Shown one piece after another: positions 51,627 through 61,497 of a DNA stretch of 64,000 nt (position 1 is the first letter of the stretch; each line of letters begins with the position of its first letter). Both the position numbers and the translations under genes were made by a program. A model generated the notes under the pieces. It saw only the letters and a program-made list of their open reading frames with translations. It was not told the DNA's origin and did no database searches. Source of the stretch: Actinomycetaceae bacterium (GTDB lineage: Bacteria > Actinomycetota > Actinomycetes > Actinomycetales > Actinomycetaceae). The stretch is taken from positions 124,001-188,000 of the forward strand of contig JAUNAP010000002.1 of the NCBI GenBank assembly GCA_030527545.1. Reading direction: 5' to 3'.

Positions 51627-52919
51627 ATGAAGACCATTCGGATCGGGCGAGGAAAGCTCGCCGTTGTTTCGCGGCTCGTCGCAGCGGTATGCGCGCTCAC
51701 CGTCACGCCGGTGGGTGCGAACGCTTTTGGCGAGACCGAACGAGGACAGGGCGGCAGTCCGTGCGAGCAGTACCTCACGCAGGCGGGGGTCATTGAAGGG
51801 GACCGCACACCCGACGGGGATGCGATCACGCCCACAACGGGTCCGGACGGGAAGTCCACGCCCGTCATCCTCGTCCACGGATGGACCGGGGAAGCCAAGC
51901 ACACGAGCCATCGGCCCCAAGACGGGGCCTCTCGTTTTTCCATGTACGTCGATCGGGTGGCTGACGGTGCCGGTGGCTACACGTTGCCCGACAAGGATGT
52001 CTCATCCTCGTTCGTCGGCATGATCGAGCAGATCCCAGGGGCCGTGCCTTTCATGTTCGACTACGAGGCGGTGAACACCCACTGGGTGAGTGACCCCCAC
52101 ATCGGCCGCAAGCTTGCCCAAGGAATTGAATGCGTGACGAAGCACTACGGCACGAAAGCGATCGTCGTTGGGCATTCCATGGGCGGGCTGGCGACGCGCG
52201 AGGCGCTTGCCCAAACCGGTGAGGACGGAAAGCGTATAGCCGATCGGGTCGCCCACGTCATCACCTTTGGCACACCCAACGAGGGCTCTGCCGTCCTCAA
52301 GCTCGGCTACGACGCGATCGACACGTCCTTGTGGGTGCCCGGCGTCAACATCGTCACGGGTATCACGAAGCTTGTTCTACGCCACTGCGCCGAGGTTACC
52401 GACCTCACGGGCAAGGACTGCCTGGGTATGGCGGGAGCACTCTATTCGGAGGGCGCCCGCGCCATGGAACCGGGGTCGGCCCAGTTGGCGGCGCTGCCGC
52501 CCTTCCCCGCCGGCGTCGCCTATACGGCGTTGGCCGGAGATATTCAGATCGGCGGTGTGTCGCTGTTTGGATTCAATTCCAAGCGACTGGTCGATATCGG
52601 TGACATCGCCGTTCCTCACGCTTCAGCGCTTGCCGGGTCCACCGATCGTATGACCGCTTCGTGTGAGTACGCGATTGCGGCGATCGGCTCGCACAGGCAT
52701 CGAGTGAGTCTCGCTCAACGGCTCGAAGGGATGCGCCCGACCCACCAGTTCACCCCGCGCGTGCGCGACCACGAGATCGCCTCTCCATGTTTCCACAACA
52801 ACCTCATGAGCGAGGTGGGTCTCGTCACGAAGGCCCTCGGGGTCATCTCGGAGGTGGCTTCACGCCCCACTTCTGTCACGGATGCGGCCGACAAGGAGAC
52901 CATTGACGCCGCATTGTAG
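51627..52919 (+). CDS. Secreted lipase-like alpha/beta hydrolase (paralogue 3)
   Basis: 430 residues. Signal peptide (about 1-31) followed directly by the hydrolase domain, without the disordered stretches of its two paralogues. Seen: TPVILVHGWTGEAKHTSH, MFDYEAVNTHWVSDPHIG, VVGHSMGGLATREALA, HVITFGTPNEGSAV, TALAGDIQIGGVSLFGFNSKRLVDIGDI, and conserved cysteines CFHNNLMSEV. Separated from paralogue 2 by a hairpin and 100 bases, so it may be weaker or separately expressed. Confidence 0.82.
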   Translation: MKTIRIGRGKLAVVSRLVAAVCALTVTPVGANAFGETERGQGGSPCEQYLTQAGVIEGDRTPDGDAITPTTGPDGKSTPVILVHGWTGEAKHTSHRPQDGASRFSMYVDRVADGAGGYTLPDKDVSSSFVGMIEQIPGAVPFMFDYEAVNTHWVSDPHIGRKLAQGIECVTKHYGTKAIVVGHSMGGLATREALAQTGEDGKRIADRVAHVITFGTPNEGSAVLKLGYDAIDTSLWVPGVNIVTGITKLVLRHCAEVTDLTGKDCLGMAGALYSEGARAMEPGSAQLAALPPFPAGVAYTALAGDIQIGGVSLFGFNSKRLVDIGDIAVPHASALAGSTDRMTASCEYAIAAIGSHRHRVSLAQRLEGMRPTHQFTPRVRDHEIASPCFHNNLMSEVGLVTKALGVISEVASRPTSVTDAADKETIDAAL

Positions 52920-52938
52920 GCTCACCCGGCTACACTGA

Positions 52939-54384
<1,446 letters not shown>

Positions 54385-54395
54385 GAGGGTAGATC

Positions 54396-54866
54396 ATGCG
54401 TGTCCTCATGGTGTGTACGGGAAATATTTGTCGTTCCCTCATGGCCCACGCGGTGCTTGAGCAGCAGGCCGCCAGGGTAGGCGTGACGGGCCTCGTCGTC
54501 GATTCTGCTGGCGTGTCGAATGAGGAACAGGGTAATCCGCCGGATCGACGTGCGCGGCGGGTGCTCGTTGAGGCCGGCTACGAGGTGCCCGATCACGTCG
54601 CGCGACAGGTGGAGGCTAGCGATTTTGCGTCGTTTGATCTCATCCTTGCGATGACGTCGAGCCACCGTCGGGCGCTCGAGCGGCTGGTTGCGCGTTATGG
54701 TGTTGCTGAGCCGCCGGAGATTCGTTTGTACCGAGAGTGGGATCCCTCCGGGTGCGGGGACGTTCCCGATCCTTGGTATGGCGGATACGATGATTTTGTC
54801 GACACGCTTGCGTGCATCGAGAGGGTGACGCCCAGGCTGCTTGAGCGCTACGCCACAAATGCGTGA
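54396..54866 (+). CDS. Low-molecular-weight protein-tyrosine phosphatase
   Basis: 156 residues. Seen: the active-site loop VCTGNICRS (Cys7, Arg13) at the N-terminus and DPWYGGYDDF near the C-terminus with the general-acid aspartate. A short insertion (GNPPDRRARRVLVEAGYEVPDH) matches the family's recognition loop region. Members act on tyrosine-phosphorylated proteins or, as ArsC-like or Wzb-like enzymes, on exopolysaccharide kinases; the target is not evident. 11 bases after guaB1. Confidence 0.9.
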   Translation: MRVLMVCTGNICRSLMAHAVLEQQAARVGVTGLVVDSAGVSNEEQGNPPDRRARRVLVEAGYEVPDHVARQVEASDFASFDLILAMTSSHRRALERLVARYGVAEPPEIRLYREWDPSGCGDVPDPWYGGYDDFVDTLACIERVTPRLLERYATNA

Positions 54867-54984
54867 CGCGCGGTTGTCTCTTCTCCCACACCCACGTTTC
54901 TTTTGCCGGATTGGGGCGTAGCCTCGAGGAAGCGAAGGGGCGTGGCCCCGGCTGCGTCTCGCCGGGCGAGAGTGTGGGAGAGGC

Positions 54985-55935
54985 ATGGCAGCAGTGGGTG
55001 CGCGGCGACGGTGGTTTCGGCTGATTGGGATCGCGTGTGTGGTGTGTGCGGTCGTGGTGGCCCCCTCGCTTGAGCGAGCGTTTGCGTGCCCTGGTCGCCC
55101 CGTTGGGTCTCAGTCGATCGAGCGGGCGACGGTGACGTGGTACCGGCCGTCGGCTGATGTGGCCGCGTGGTGGACGGTCCGCAGGTTGGGGATCGCGGCG
55201 AGTGATCGCGATGTGCACGCCGATCTCGTTGATGCGGATATGGCGTCGCTCTCGGATGCGTGGGAGGGCCCGGAGGGATCGGCCGTTGAGTCTGAGGGGG
55301 GAGTTCTCCCGCAGGCCGGCATTTTCCTGTTCGTCGATAAGTCGGGTGGGATGGCCTCGTGTTCGGGTGCGGTTGTCGAGTCGCCGTGGGGCAACAGGGT
55401 GCTTACTGCTGCGCATTGTTTCGATTGGGCAGCTGGCGCGGTTGCGTTCGTCCCGGACTACCACGACGGGCAGGCGCCCTACGGGGTGTGGCCGGTGCGG
55501 GCTGTGGCGGTGGATTCGCGTTACGGGAGTGCTCCCGCTGGGGATCTGGCTGTCGCCGAGGTTGCCGACGTCGACGGGCGTAGGCTCGCGGATGTCGTCG
55601 GGGCTTTGCCACTGGCCGACGAGGTCGAATTGACCACGCAGCGTCTGGTGATGGCGGGGTATCCGGCGCTCACGCGCGAACCGCGTCTGTGCGCCGCGTC
55701 GACGACGGCGTGGCGGGAGGCCGACGACGAGTTTTTGCACATGGAGTGCGCGGACATGCCTTCTGGAGTATCGGGCGGACCCTGGGTGAGTATGGATGAG
55801 GGCGGAGAAGCGGCGCTCGTCGGCGTGACGGGCGGGGCGCAAGACGGCGGCGGGTACTCTGCGGCGGAGTCGGTCGCCGTTCCGGTCGACGACGACGTGC
55901 GCGGCCTGGTAGCCGCGGACTTTTGGATCTCGTAG
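54985..55935 (+). CDS. Secreted trypsin-like serine protease (S1)
   Basis: 316 residues. Signal peptide (about 1-33, ending RAFAC), a propeptide-like stretch (about 35-110), then a chymotrypsin fold. The triad is visible: His144 in LTAAHCF, Asp187 in AGDLAVAE and Ser263 in SGVSGGPW. Cysteines near residues 128, 145, 237 and 253 can pair as in secreted S1 enzymes. Target unknown. Its own start region has no strong promoter in view. Confidence 0.85.
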   Translation: MAAVGARRRWFRLIGIACVVCAVVVAPSLERAFACPGRPVGSQSIERATVTWYRPSADVAAWWTVRRLGIAASDRDVHADLVDADMASLSDAWEGPEGSAVESEGGVLPQAGIFLFVDKSGGMASCSGAVVESPWGNRVLTAAHCFDWAAGAVAFVPDYHDGQAPYGVWPVRAVAVDSRYGSAPAGDLAVAEVADVDGRRLADVVGALPLADEVELTTQRLVMAGYPALTREPRLCAASTTAWREADDEFLHMECADMPSGVSGGPWVSMDEGGEAALVGVTGGAQDGGGYSAAESVAVPVDDDVRGLVAADFWIS

Positions 55936-55944
55936 TGGGCGGTG

Positions 55945-56493
55945 CTAGGTCTGTTCGACGTCGGAGGTGACGGGCGGCAGCGTCGACCAGGGGAAATTGA
56001 TCCACTTGTCCGTGTGCTTGAGGACATAGTCCGGGGTGATGACTGAGCGCGACTTCATGTAGATGCAGGCCGAGCGGGCCTCGGCTACACGCACCATCGT
56101 GCCTCCGGAGGGGTCGCCAGAGGGGATGCCCTGGTCGCGGATCATCTGCATGACCATGGCCAGTGTCTTGCCGGAATCGGCGACGTCGTCGACGACGAGA
56201 ACCCGCTTGCCATCGAGGGCGGTGACGTCCATGAGCGGGGGAATGAGGATGGGTTCGGGGAGGGTCTCGGCGATATCGGTGTAGAACTCGACGTTCATGG
56301 TCCCGCAGGCTTTGACGCCGAGGGCGTAGGAGAGGGCACCGGCGGGCAGAAGACCGCCGCGAGCGACGGCGACGACGAGGTCGGGCATCCATCCCGAATC
56401 GCGGATTTGGATGGCGAGGTCACGCATACCATCGCCGAATCCCTGCCAGGTGAGGACTTCACGATCATTGGGTGCAGCAGTCTTCGTAGCCAT
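55945..56493 (-). CDS. Purine-type phosphoribosyltransferase
   Basis: 182 residues. Seen: LVVAVARGGLLPAGALSYALG and the PRPP loop VLVVDDVADSGKTLAMVMQMI. The combination with YIMKSRSVITPDYVLK-like ACIYMKSRSVITPDYV and WINFPWS fits the xanthine or hypoxanthine phosphoribosyltransferase group common in actinobacteria. ATG 56493 is where the family's N-terminal part begins. Convergent with the S1 protease gene. Base specificity is not proven. Confidence 0.86.
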   Translation of the reverse strand: MATKTAAPNDREVLTWQGFGDGMRDLAIQIRDSGWMPDLVVAVARGGLLPAGALSYALGVKACGTMNVEFYTDIAETLPEPILIPPLMDVTALDGKRVLVVDDVADSGKTLAMVMQMIRDQGIPSGDPSGGTMVRVAEARSACIYMKSRSVITPDYVLKHTDKWINFPWSTLPPVTSDVEQT

Positions 56494-56560
56494 AAAGCAA
56501 GTGTAGTCGAGGCGCCGATGATCGGGCACACATGCGACGATGGTGCCCGATCGTTGCGGT

Positions 56561-58633
56561 CTAGGCGTCGTAGGTGACGATAGTGGCACGGACCGCTACC
56601 TGCGAGAGTCGCTGCCCCGTCGCGAGGTCGACGACGCTCGTCGCGAGAGTGACGGGTTCGTCGGAATGGTTGATGGTGAACCGGTAGTTGCCGCGCCTGA
56701 TCACCTCCACGCCCGCGGGCGGTACGGGCTCGTCCCCGAGACCACCGGCACGCTGAGCCTGCGCGAAGAGCCAGGAACGTCCGAGGGGCGCCAGGTCGGT
56801 TCCGGCATAAAACACCGTTCCTGCCTTCCAGGGGTGACGGGTGATAGCCGGCGAGCCAGCATAGTCGCCAGCGGCGCCGCCCGGTCCCCACGTGGCGAGT
56901 GTGTCCGTTCCCCGCTCGGGGCGTATATCTTCGGCCCACACGCCGCCGGTAAGGGTTTGTCCCGACAGGGTCGTCAGCTGGAGGGGATCGGTGGCGACGG
57001 TGCGAACCGAGCCGCTGATCCGGTCGCACGAGGGGTCCACCTGTGCCCAACGTTCGTAATTGTCGCGGGTCGCCGGCCACAGGTCGACGACGCTGAGTCC
57101 CGTCGCCTCGCTGAGGTCGGCGTGGTAGCCGCTAAGTACCGCCGACATGTCGTTGCGATAGATGCCACACGGCGCAGTGATGACGATTGCGGCGCCTTCG
57201 CGGGCGGTCTGGGCCAGGGATGCCGCGAGTGCCTGGGAGGCGAGGATCGGCCCGGGAACGATGACGACGCGGTAGCCCGACAAGTCGGCGTCATAAGGGA
57301 CAAAATCGACCGTGTGGCCGGCCTCCCAGGCGGTCTTGTGCCAATCGCGTAGCAGTTGGTGGGGAGAGACGGCGACGGGACCGATCATCGATTCCATTGC
57401 CCACATCGCCTCCCAATCGAGAGCGATTGCCACGGATGCCGAGGGCATCGAGCGTGCGAGTTCGCCGTCGTTGTGACGGGACAACCGCGCGAGGGCGTCG
57501 CCGAGTTCGACGACATCGGCCCACGTGCGGGAGCGTCGACCCGAGTGGGGAACCATCGCCGAGTGCATGGCCTCGGCGCCCCCGGGCGACTGTCTCCACT
57601 GGAACTGGAGGATGCCGTTGGCCCCGTGGGCGACCCGCGAGAGAGACCACGAGCGGAACTGTCCGGGCCGCTTCCATGAGTTTCCACTGGCGCGCCACTG
57701 GACGCCGGCTGTCGTCTGCTCCATGAGGAGGTAGGGGCGCCCGTGCCCGAGAGAGCGCGCGAGATCTCCAGCGAAGGCGACCCGCGCGGGGGATGCCGGA
57801 TCGGCGGGGTCAGGGTAGGAGTCATCGGCAACGACGTCGAGGTGGCTGGCCATCTTCCAATAGTCGATGGGCGGATGCAGCTCCATGAAGTTAGTCGTCA
57901 CCGGCAGATCCGGGGTAATACGGCGCAAAACGTCGACTTCGATGAGCATGAGGTCGATGAGAGTGTCGGAGGTGAAGCGTTTCCAATCGAGCATCTGCGC
58001 CGGGTTGTGGAAGGTCGGCAGGAGGTGCGGAGCGTCGATCTCATCGAAGGAGCCGTAGCGCTGCGACCAAAACGAGGTGTTCCACGCGGTGTTGAGCCGA
58101 TCTATGTTGCCGTAGCGCTCTGCCAGCCAGCTGCGGAAGGCCTTGATGGTCACCGGATCGAAGGATTCCGACACGTGGCAGCCGATTTCGTTAGATACGT
58201 GCCACATGGCGACGGCCGGGTGGGAGCCGCAGGCGCACGCGAGCTTCTCGACGAGTCTGCGCATCTTCGCACGCAGGATGGGGGAGGCCGGGACTAGGTG
58301 CTGGCGAGATCCCACCCTCAGTCGTTGCCCGTTGCGGTCGACGGGAAGGGTTTCAGGATAGGACCTCGACAGCCAGGCCGGCGGGGATGCGGTGGCCGTT
58401 GCGAGGTCGACGCGGATGCCTGCGTCGTGGAGGCGGTCGAGAATAGCGGTGAGCCACTCAAAATGAAACTCGCCCTCGCGCGGTTCGATCGTTGCCCACG
58501 AAAAGATCGGTAGGCTCACCAGATTCACGCCGGCCTCGCGCATGAGGCGGATATCCTCCTCGAGGATGTCGGCGGGCCACTGATCGGGGTTGTAGTCGCC
58601 GCCATAAAACAGGGCATCGCCTAAGTGTAGCAT
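56561..58633 (-). CDS. Beta-galactosidase, GH42
   Basis: 690 residues, cytoplasmic, no signal peptide. Domain A is a TIM barrel (about 1-390), then the trimerisation domain (about 395-590, VDFVPYDADLSGYRVVIVP) and a small C-terminal beta domain. Seen: YGGDYNPDQWP at the start, the acid/base Glu149 in HVSNEIG and the nucleophile Glu305 in LMEQTTAGVQW. It hydrolyses beta-galactosides brought in by the ABC genes upstream. Last gene of that operon, 32 bases after the LacI gene. Confidence 0.95.
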   Translation of the reverse strand: MLHLGDALFYGGDYNPDQWPADILEEDIRLMREAGVNLVSLPIFSWATIEPREGEFHFEWLTAILDRLHDAGIRVDLATATASPPAWLSRSYPETLPVDRNGQRLRVGSRQHLVPASPILRAKMRRLVEKLACACGSHPAVAMWHVSNEIGCHVSESFDPVTIKAFRSWLAERYGNIDRLNTAWNTSFWSQRYGSFDEIDAPHLLPTFHNPAQMLDWKRFTSDTLIDLMLIEVDVLRRITPDLPVTTNFMELHPPIDYWKMASHLDVVADDSYPDPADPASPARVAFAGDLARSLGHGRPYLLMEQTTAGVQWRASGNSWKRPGQFRSWSLSRVAHGANGILQFQWRQSPGGAEAMHSAMVPHSGRRSRTWADVVELGDALARLSRHNDGELARSMPSASVAIALDWEAMWAMESMIGPVAVSPHQLLRDWHKTAWEAGHTVDFVPYDADLSGYRVVIVPGPILASQALAASLAQTAREGAAIVITAPCGIYRNDMSAVLSGYHADLSEATGLSVVDLWPATRDNYERWAQVDPSCDRISGSVRTVATDPLQLTTLSGQTLTGGVWAEDIRPERGTDTLATWGPGGAAGDYAGSPAITRHPWKAGTVFYAGTDLAPLGRSWLFAQAQRAGGLGDEPVPPAGVEVIRRGNYRFTINHSDEPVTLATSVVDLATGQRLSQVAVRATIVTYDA

Positions 58634-58665
58634 GAAGTGGTGTCCTTTCGTCGTTTCGAGGCGCG

Positions 58666-59700
58666 TTAGCGGATTCGTCTCGTCGTCGCGCGTTCGACGA
58701 GTCGCGTGGGGAAAACGTGTACGGAGGGAGCAGAGGCCGCATCGGTGGCGTCGACGACGTAGTCGACCATGGCCTGGGCGATCCGTCCAAATGGCTGGGA
58801 GAGGGTCGTGAGCGCCGGTGTCTTCTCGGCGGCGCGAGGCGAGTCATCGAAACCGATGACCTGAACCTCTTCGGGCACGCGCACGCCCGTCTCTAGGAGT
58901 GCCTCGATGAGCCCGAGGGCAGTCGCGTCGTTGGCGCAAAAGACCCCATCGGCGCCGCAGTCGCGAACGTGCTGGGCTGCGTGGCGCCCAGATTGAGCAG
59001 AGTAGTCGCCGGCAATGACGACCTCATTGAGTGCCGCCTCGCTTATCGCCTGCCGGTAGCCGGCGAGGCGACGCTGTCCCCCGCCCGAGTGTGCGGGCCC
59101 GCTCACGTGGGCGACCCGCGTGCACCCGCACGGGCCCAGGAGGTAGCGCGTGGCCTCCTGGGCCCCTGCGAAGTCGTCGGCCATGACGATTTTGAGATCG
59201 TCGGGTGCCCCGAGCGGGGCGCCACATGCGACCGTTCTCACCCCCGCTGCGACGAGATTCGAGGCGAACTCGAGATCCTCGTCCGAGAGCGAAAAGAGCA
59301 TGACGCCGTCGACGTGGCCGGCCGTGATGTAGGCGAGGGCGCGTTCTTGTTCGGCGGGGGAGGACGCCATCATCATGACGAGCGACCAGCCCTTGTCCGA
59401 CAGGCAAGTCGAGCACGACTCGACGAGGCCCGCAAAGTTGAGATCCTCGAAGAGAGACGCCATCGTGTCGGTGAGGAGGAACACGGCCGTGCGCGAGGAG
59501 GAGGAGGCCAGCGAACGCGCGTGAGCATTCGCCCGATAGCCAGTGACTGCGATGGCATCGGCGATGCGCTGGGCCGCTTGGGAAGACACGTGATCGCCGC
59601 CGTTGAGGTAGCGCGAAACGGTCGATCGCGACACCCGCGCGAGCGTTGCCACGTCCTCGATGGTCGGGCGGGGCGAGGCTGGGGTTTTGGCGAGTGTCAT
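58666..59700 (-). CDS. LacI-family transcriptional regulator
   Basis: 344 residues. N-terminal helix-turn-helix (about 13-58: TIEDVATLARVSRSTVSRYLNGGDHVSSQAAQRIADAI) with the hinge helix ARSLA, and a periplasmic-binding-protein-like sensor domain (AVFLLTDTMASLFEDLNFAGLVE, DGVFCANDATALGLIEALLETGVRVPEEVQVIGFDDSP, LTTLSQPFGRIAQAMVDYVVD). It sits inside the operon it probably controls, four bases before the permease gene. The two perfect GGGAGCGCTCCC-type palindromes in the operon promoter are its likely targets. Confidence 0.92.
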   Translation of the reverse strand: MTLAKTPASPRPTIEDVATLARVSRSTVSRYLNGGDHVSSQAAQRIADAIAVTGYRANAHARSLASSSSRTAVFLLTDTMASLFEDLNFAGLVESCSTCLSDKGWSLVMMMASSPAEQERALAYITAGHVDGVMLFSLSDEDLEFASNLVAAGVRTVACGAPLGAPDDLKIVMADDFAGAQEATRYLLGPCGCTRVAHVSGPAHSGGGQRRLAGYRQAISEAALNEVVIAGDYSAQSGRHAAQHVRDCGADGVFCANDATALGLIEALLETGVRVPEEVQVIGFDDSPRAAEKTPALTTLSQPFGRIAQAMVDYVVDATDAASAPSVHVFPTRLVERATTRRIR

Positions 59701-59704
59701 CGTC

Positions 59705-60550
59705 CTACGCTTTCACAGCCCCCGCGGCGATATCAACACGCCAATACCGCTGGAGAAGGAAGAACAAAACGATGAGCGGCAGAACCGACAAGAGTGCGCC
59801 GATAATGACGACGGAGTACATGCTCGGCTGCGACGCGCCCTGATTGAGAAGCCCGGACAAGCCGACGGTGAGCGGGAAAAGCTCGTCGTTTCCCAACATG
59901 ATGTAGGGCAGCATGAAGTTATTCCAGATAGCCACGAATTGGAAGAGGAAAATAGTGACGATGCCCGGACCCATCATCGGCAGACCGATACGGTGGAAGA
60001 TGCGCAGTTCCTTACAGCCTTCCGTACGTGCCGCCTCGACGACATCGCTGGGAACGGAGGCGGCAGCGTAGATGCGCGCGAGATAGATGGCGTAGGGGCT
60101 GATGAGCTGCGGGAGGAGGACCGCGGCATAGGTGTTGGCAAGATTGACTGCCGCGAGCATGAGATACTGCGGGATCGCGAGGAGAACACCGGGTACGAGT
60201 ACGCCGGCGAGGAGCACCTTGAAGACGACCTGCTTGCCGACGAAATCGAAGCGAGCGAGAACGTAGCCCGATAGTGCTGCGAGATACGTCGACCCCAGTG
60301 CGCCGACGCCGGCGTAGACAACGGTGTTGCCCATCCATCGCCAAAAGATCCCGTCGCGGTAGGCGATGAGGTCGTTGAGATTGTCCAATATATGCGTCGA
60401 GGGGATGAGGGTGAGGGTGGCGAATAGTTCATCCGCAGATTTCGTCGAGGCCGATACGACCCAGAAAATGGGAAGCAAACAATAGAGGGCCCCGAGGATA
60501 AGGATGGCGGTCCCTGTGAAGGAGGGGCTGAGGCGGTGCTGCGTGTGCAT
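59705..60550 (-). CDS. Carbohydrate ABC transporter permease (MalG type)
   Basis: 281 residues, six membrane segments. Seen: ILILGALYCLLPIFWVVSASTKSADELF at the start and the coupling loop EAARTEGCKELRIFHRIGLPMMGPGIVTIFLF. Belongs to the CUT1 sugar family, partner of the permease at 60562. Likely substrate a beta-galactoside, from the GH42 gene of the same operon. Confidence 0.93.
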   Translation of the reverse strand: MHTQHRLSPSFTGTAILILGALYCLLPIFWVVSASTKSADELFATLTLIPSTHILDNLNDLIAYRDGIFWRWMGNTVVYAGVGALGSTYLAALSGYVLARFDFVGKQVVFKVLLAGVLVPGVLLAIPQYLMLAAVNLANTYAAVLLPQLISPYAIYLARIYAAASVPSDVVEAARTEGCKELRIFHRIGLPMMGPGIVTIFLFQFVAIWNNFMLPYIMLGNDELFPLTVGLSGLLNQGASQPSMYSVVIIGALLSVLPLIVLFFLLQRYWRVDIAAGAVKA

Positions 60551-60561
60551 GGGTGGGCTCC

Positions 60562-61497
60562 TTAGCGTGCCTCGTGTGCGAAGGCGTGCGACGACGTCGA
60601 GCGCAGCAAGACGAGCGAAAAAACGAACGTGACGAGAGCGATGAGGATGCTTTGGGCGGCTGCGACGTTAAGGTCGCCGCGAGTGAAGGCATCCCGATAG
60701 ACCGTCATGAGGGGTGACCAGGTTGTGGGAATAACATTCGACAGTGGACGCAACATCATGGGTTCGGCGAAGACCTGGAGCGTCGCGATCATGGAAAACA
60801 GGCCCGTCATGACGAGGGCTGGGGCGACGAGGGGAATCTTGATTCGCACGGCGATCGCGCGTTCGCTACACCCGTCGAGGCGGGCTGCCTCGTAGACGTC
60901 GCTCGGGATGGCCCGCAGCGAGGTGTAGATGACGATCATGTTGAATCCGGTGCCACCCCACACCGCGATGTTGATGATGCCAAAGAGAACCGTGTGGGGC
61001 GCGAGGAGATCGAGAAAGGGAAGTCCCGTGTGATCTGCGAGCCACGAGAAGGGCGAGACACCGCGCAGGTAGAGGAACCCCCACAGAAGCGAGGAGATGA
61101 CGGCGGGCACGGCGTAGGGGAGGAAGATCGCGAGCCTCGCGAAGCGTCGGCCCCGCACCCGCGGGGAATCGAGGAGGAGAGCGAAAAGCAAAGCGAGACC
61201 GAGCATCGTGGGGACGAGCAGTGCGCCATAGACGATGACGCGTCCCACCGAAAACCCGAAGTCGGGGTCGGACAGGGTGCGCGCGTAGTTGCTCAGCCCA
61301 GCGAAGATGCTCGAGCGTCCGCCCTCGCCCAGGCCCAGCCCGTTGAGCCTGGTCGTGAAGAAGGACAAGACGAGGGTGTAGACGATCGGTGCCGCCATGA
61401 AGATGGCGAAAAGAACGATGGCGGGCGTCAGCATCGCGTAGGCGACGACTGATTGGCAGCGGCGTGCGGTTAAGGGGCGGGAGGGTGTGCGTGTCAT
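60562..61497 (-). CDS. Carbohydrate ABC transporter permease (MalF type)
   Basis: 311 residues with six membrane segments and the coupling loop EAARLDGCSERAIAVRIKIPLVAPALVMTGLF. The ATG at 61497 overlaps the stop of the binding-protein gene (ATGA). Upstream in-frame codons lie inside that gene and are not part of this protein. No ATPase gene is in the operon; CUT1 systems often share a common MsmK/MsiK-type ATPase. Confidence 0.92.
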   Translation of the reverse strand: MTRTPSRPLTARRCQSVVAYAMLTPAIVLFAIFMAAPIVYTLVLSFFTTRLNGLGLGEGGRSSIFAGLSNYARTLSDPDFGFSVGRVIVYGALLVPTMLGLALLFALLLDSPRVRGRRFARLAIFLPYAVPAVISSLLWGFLYLRGVSPFSWLADHTGLPFLDLLAPHTVLFGIINIAVWGGTGFNMIVIYTSLRAIPSDVYEAARLDGCSERAIAVRIKIPLVAPALVMTGLFSMIATLQVFAEPMMLRPLSNVIPTTWSPLMTVYRDAFTRGDLNVAAAQSILIALVTFVFSLVLLRSTSSHAFAHEAR

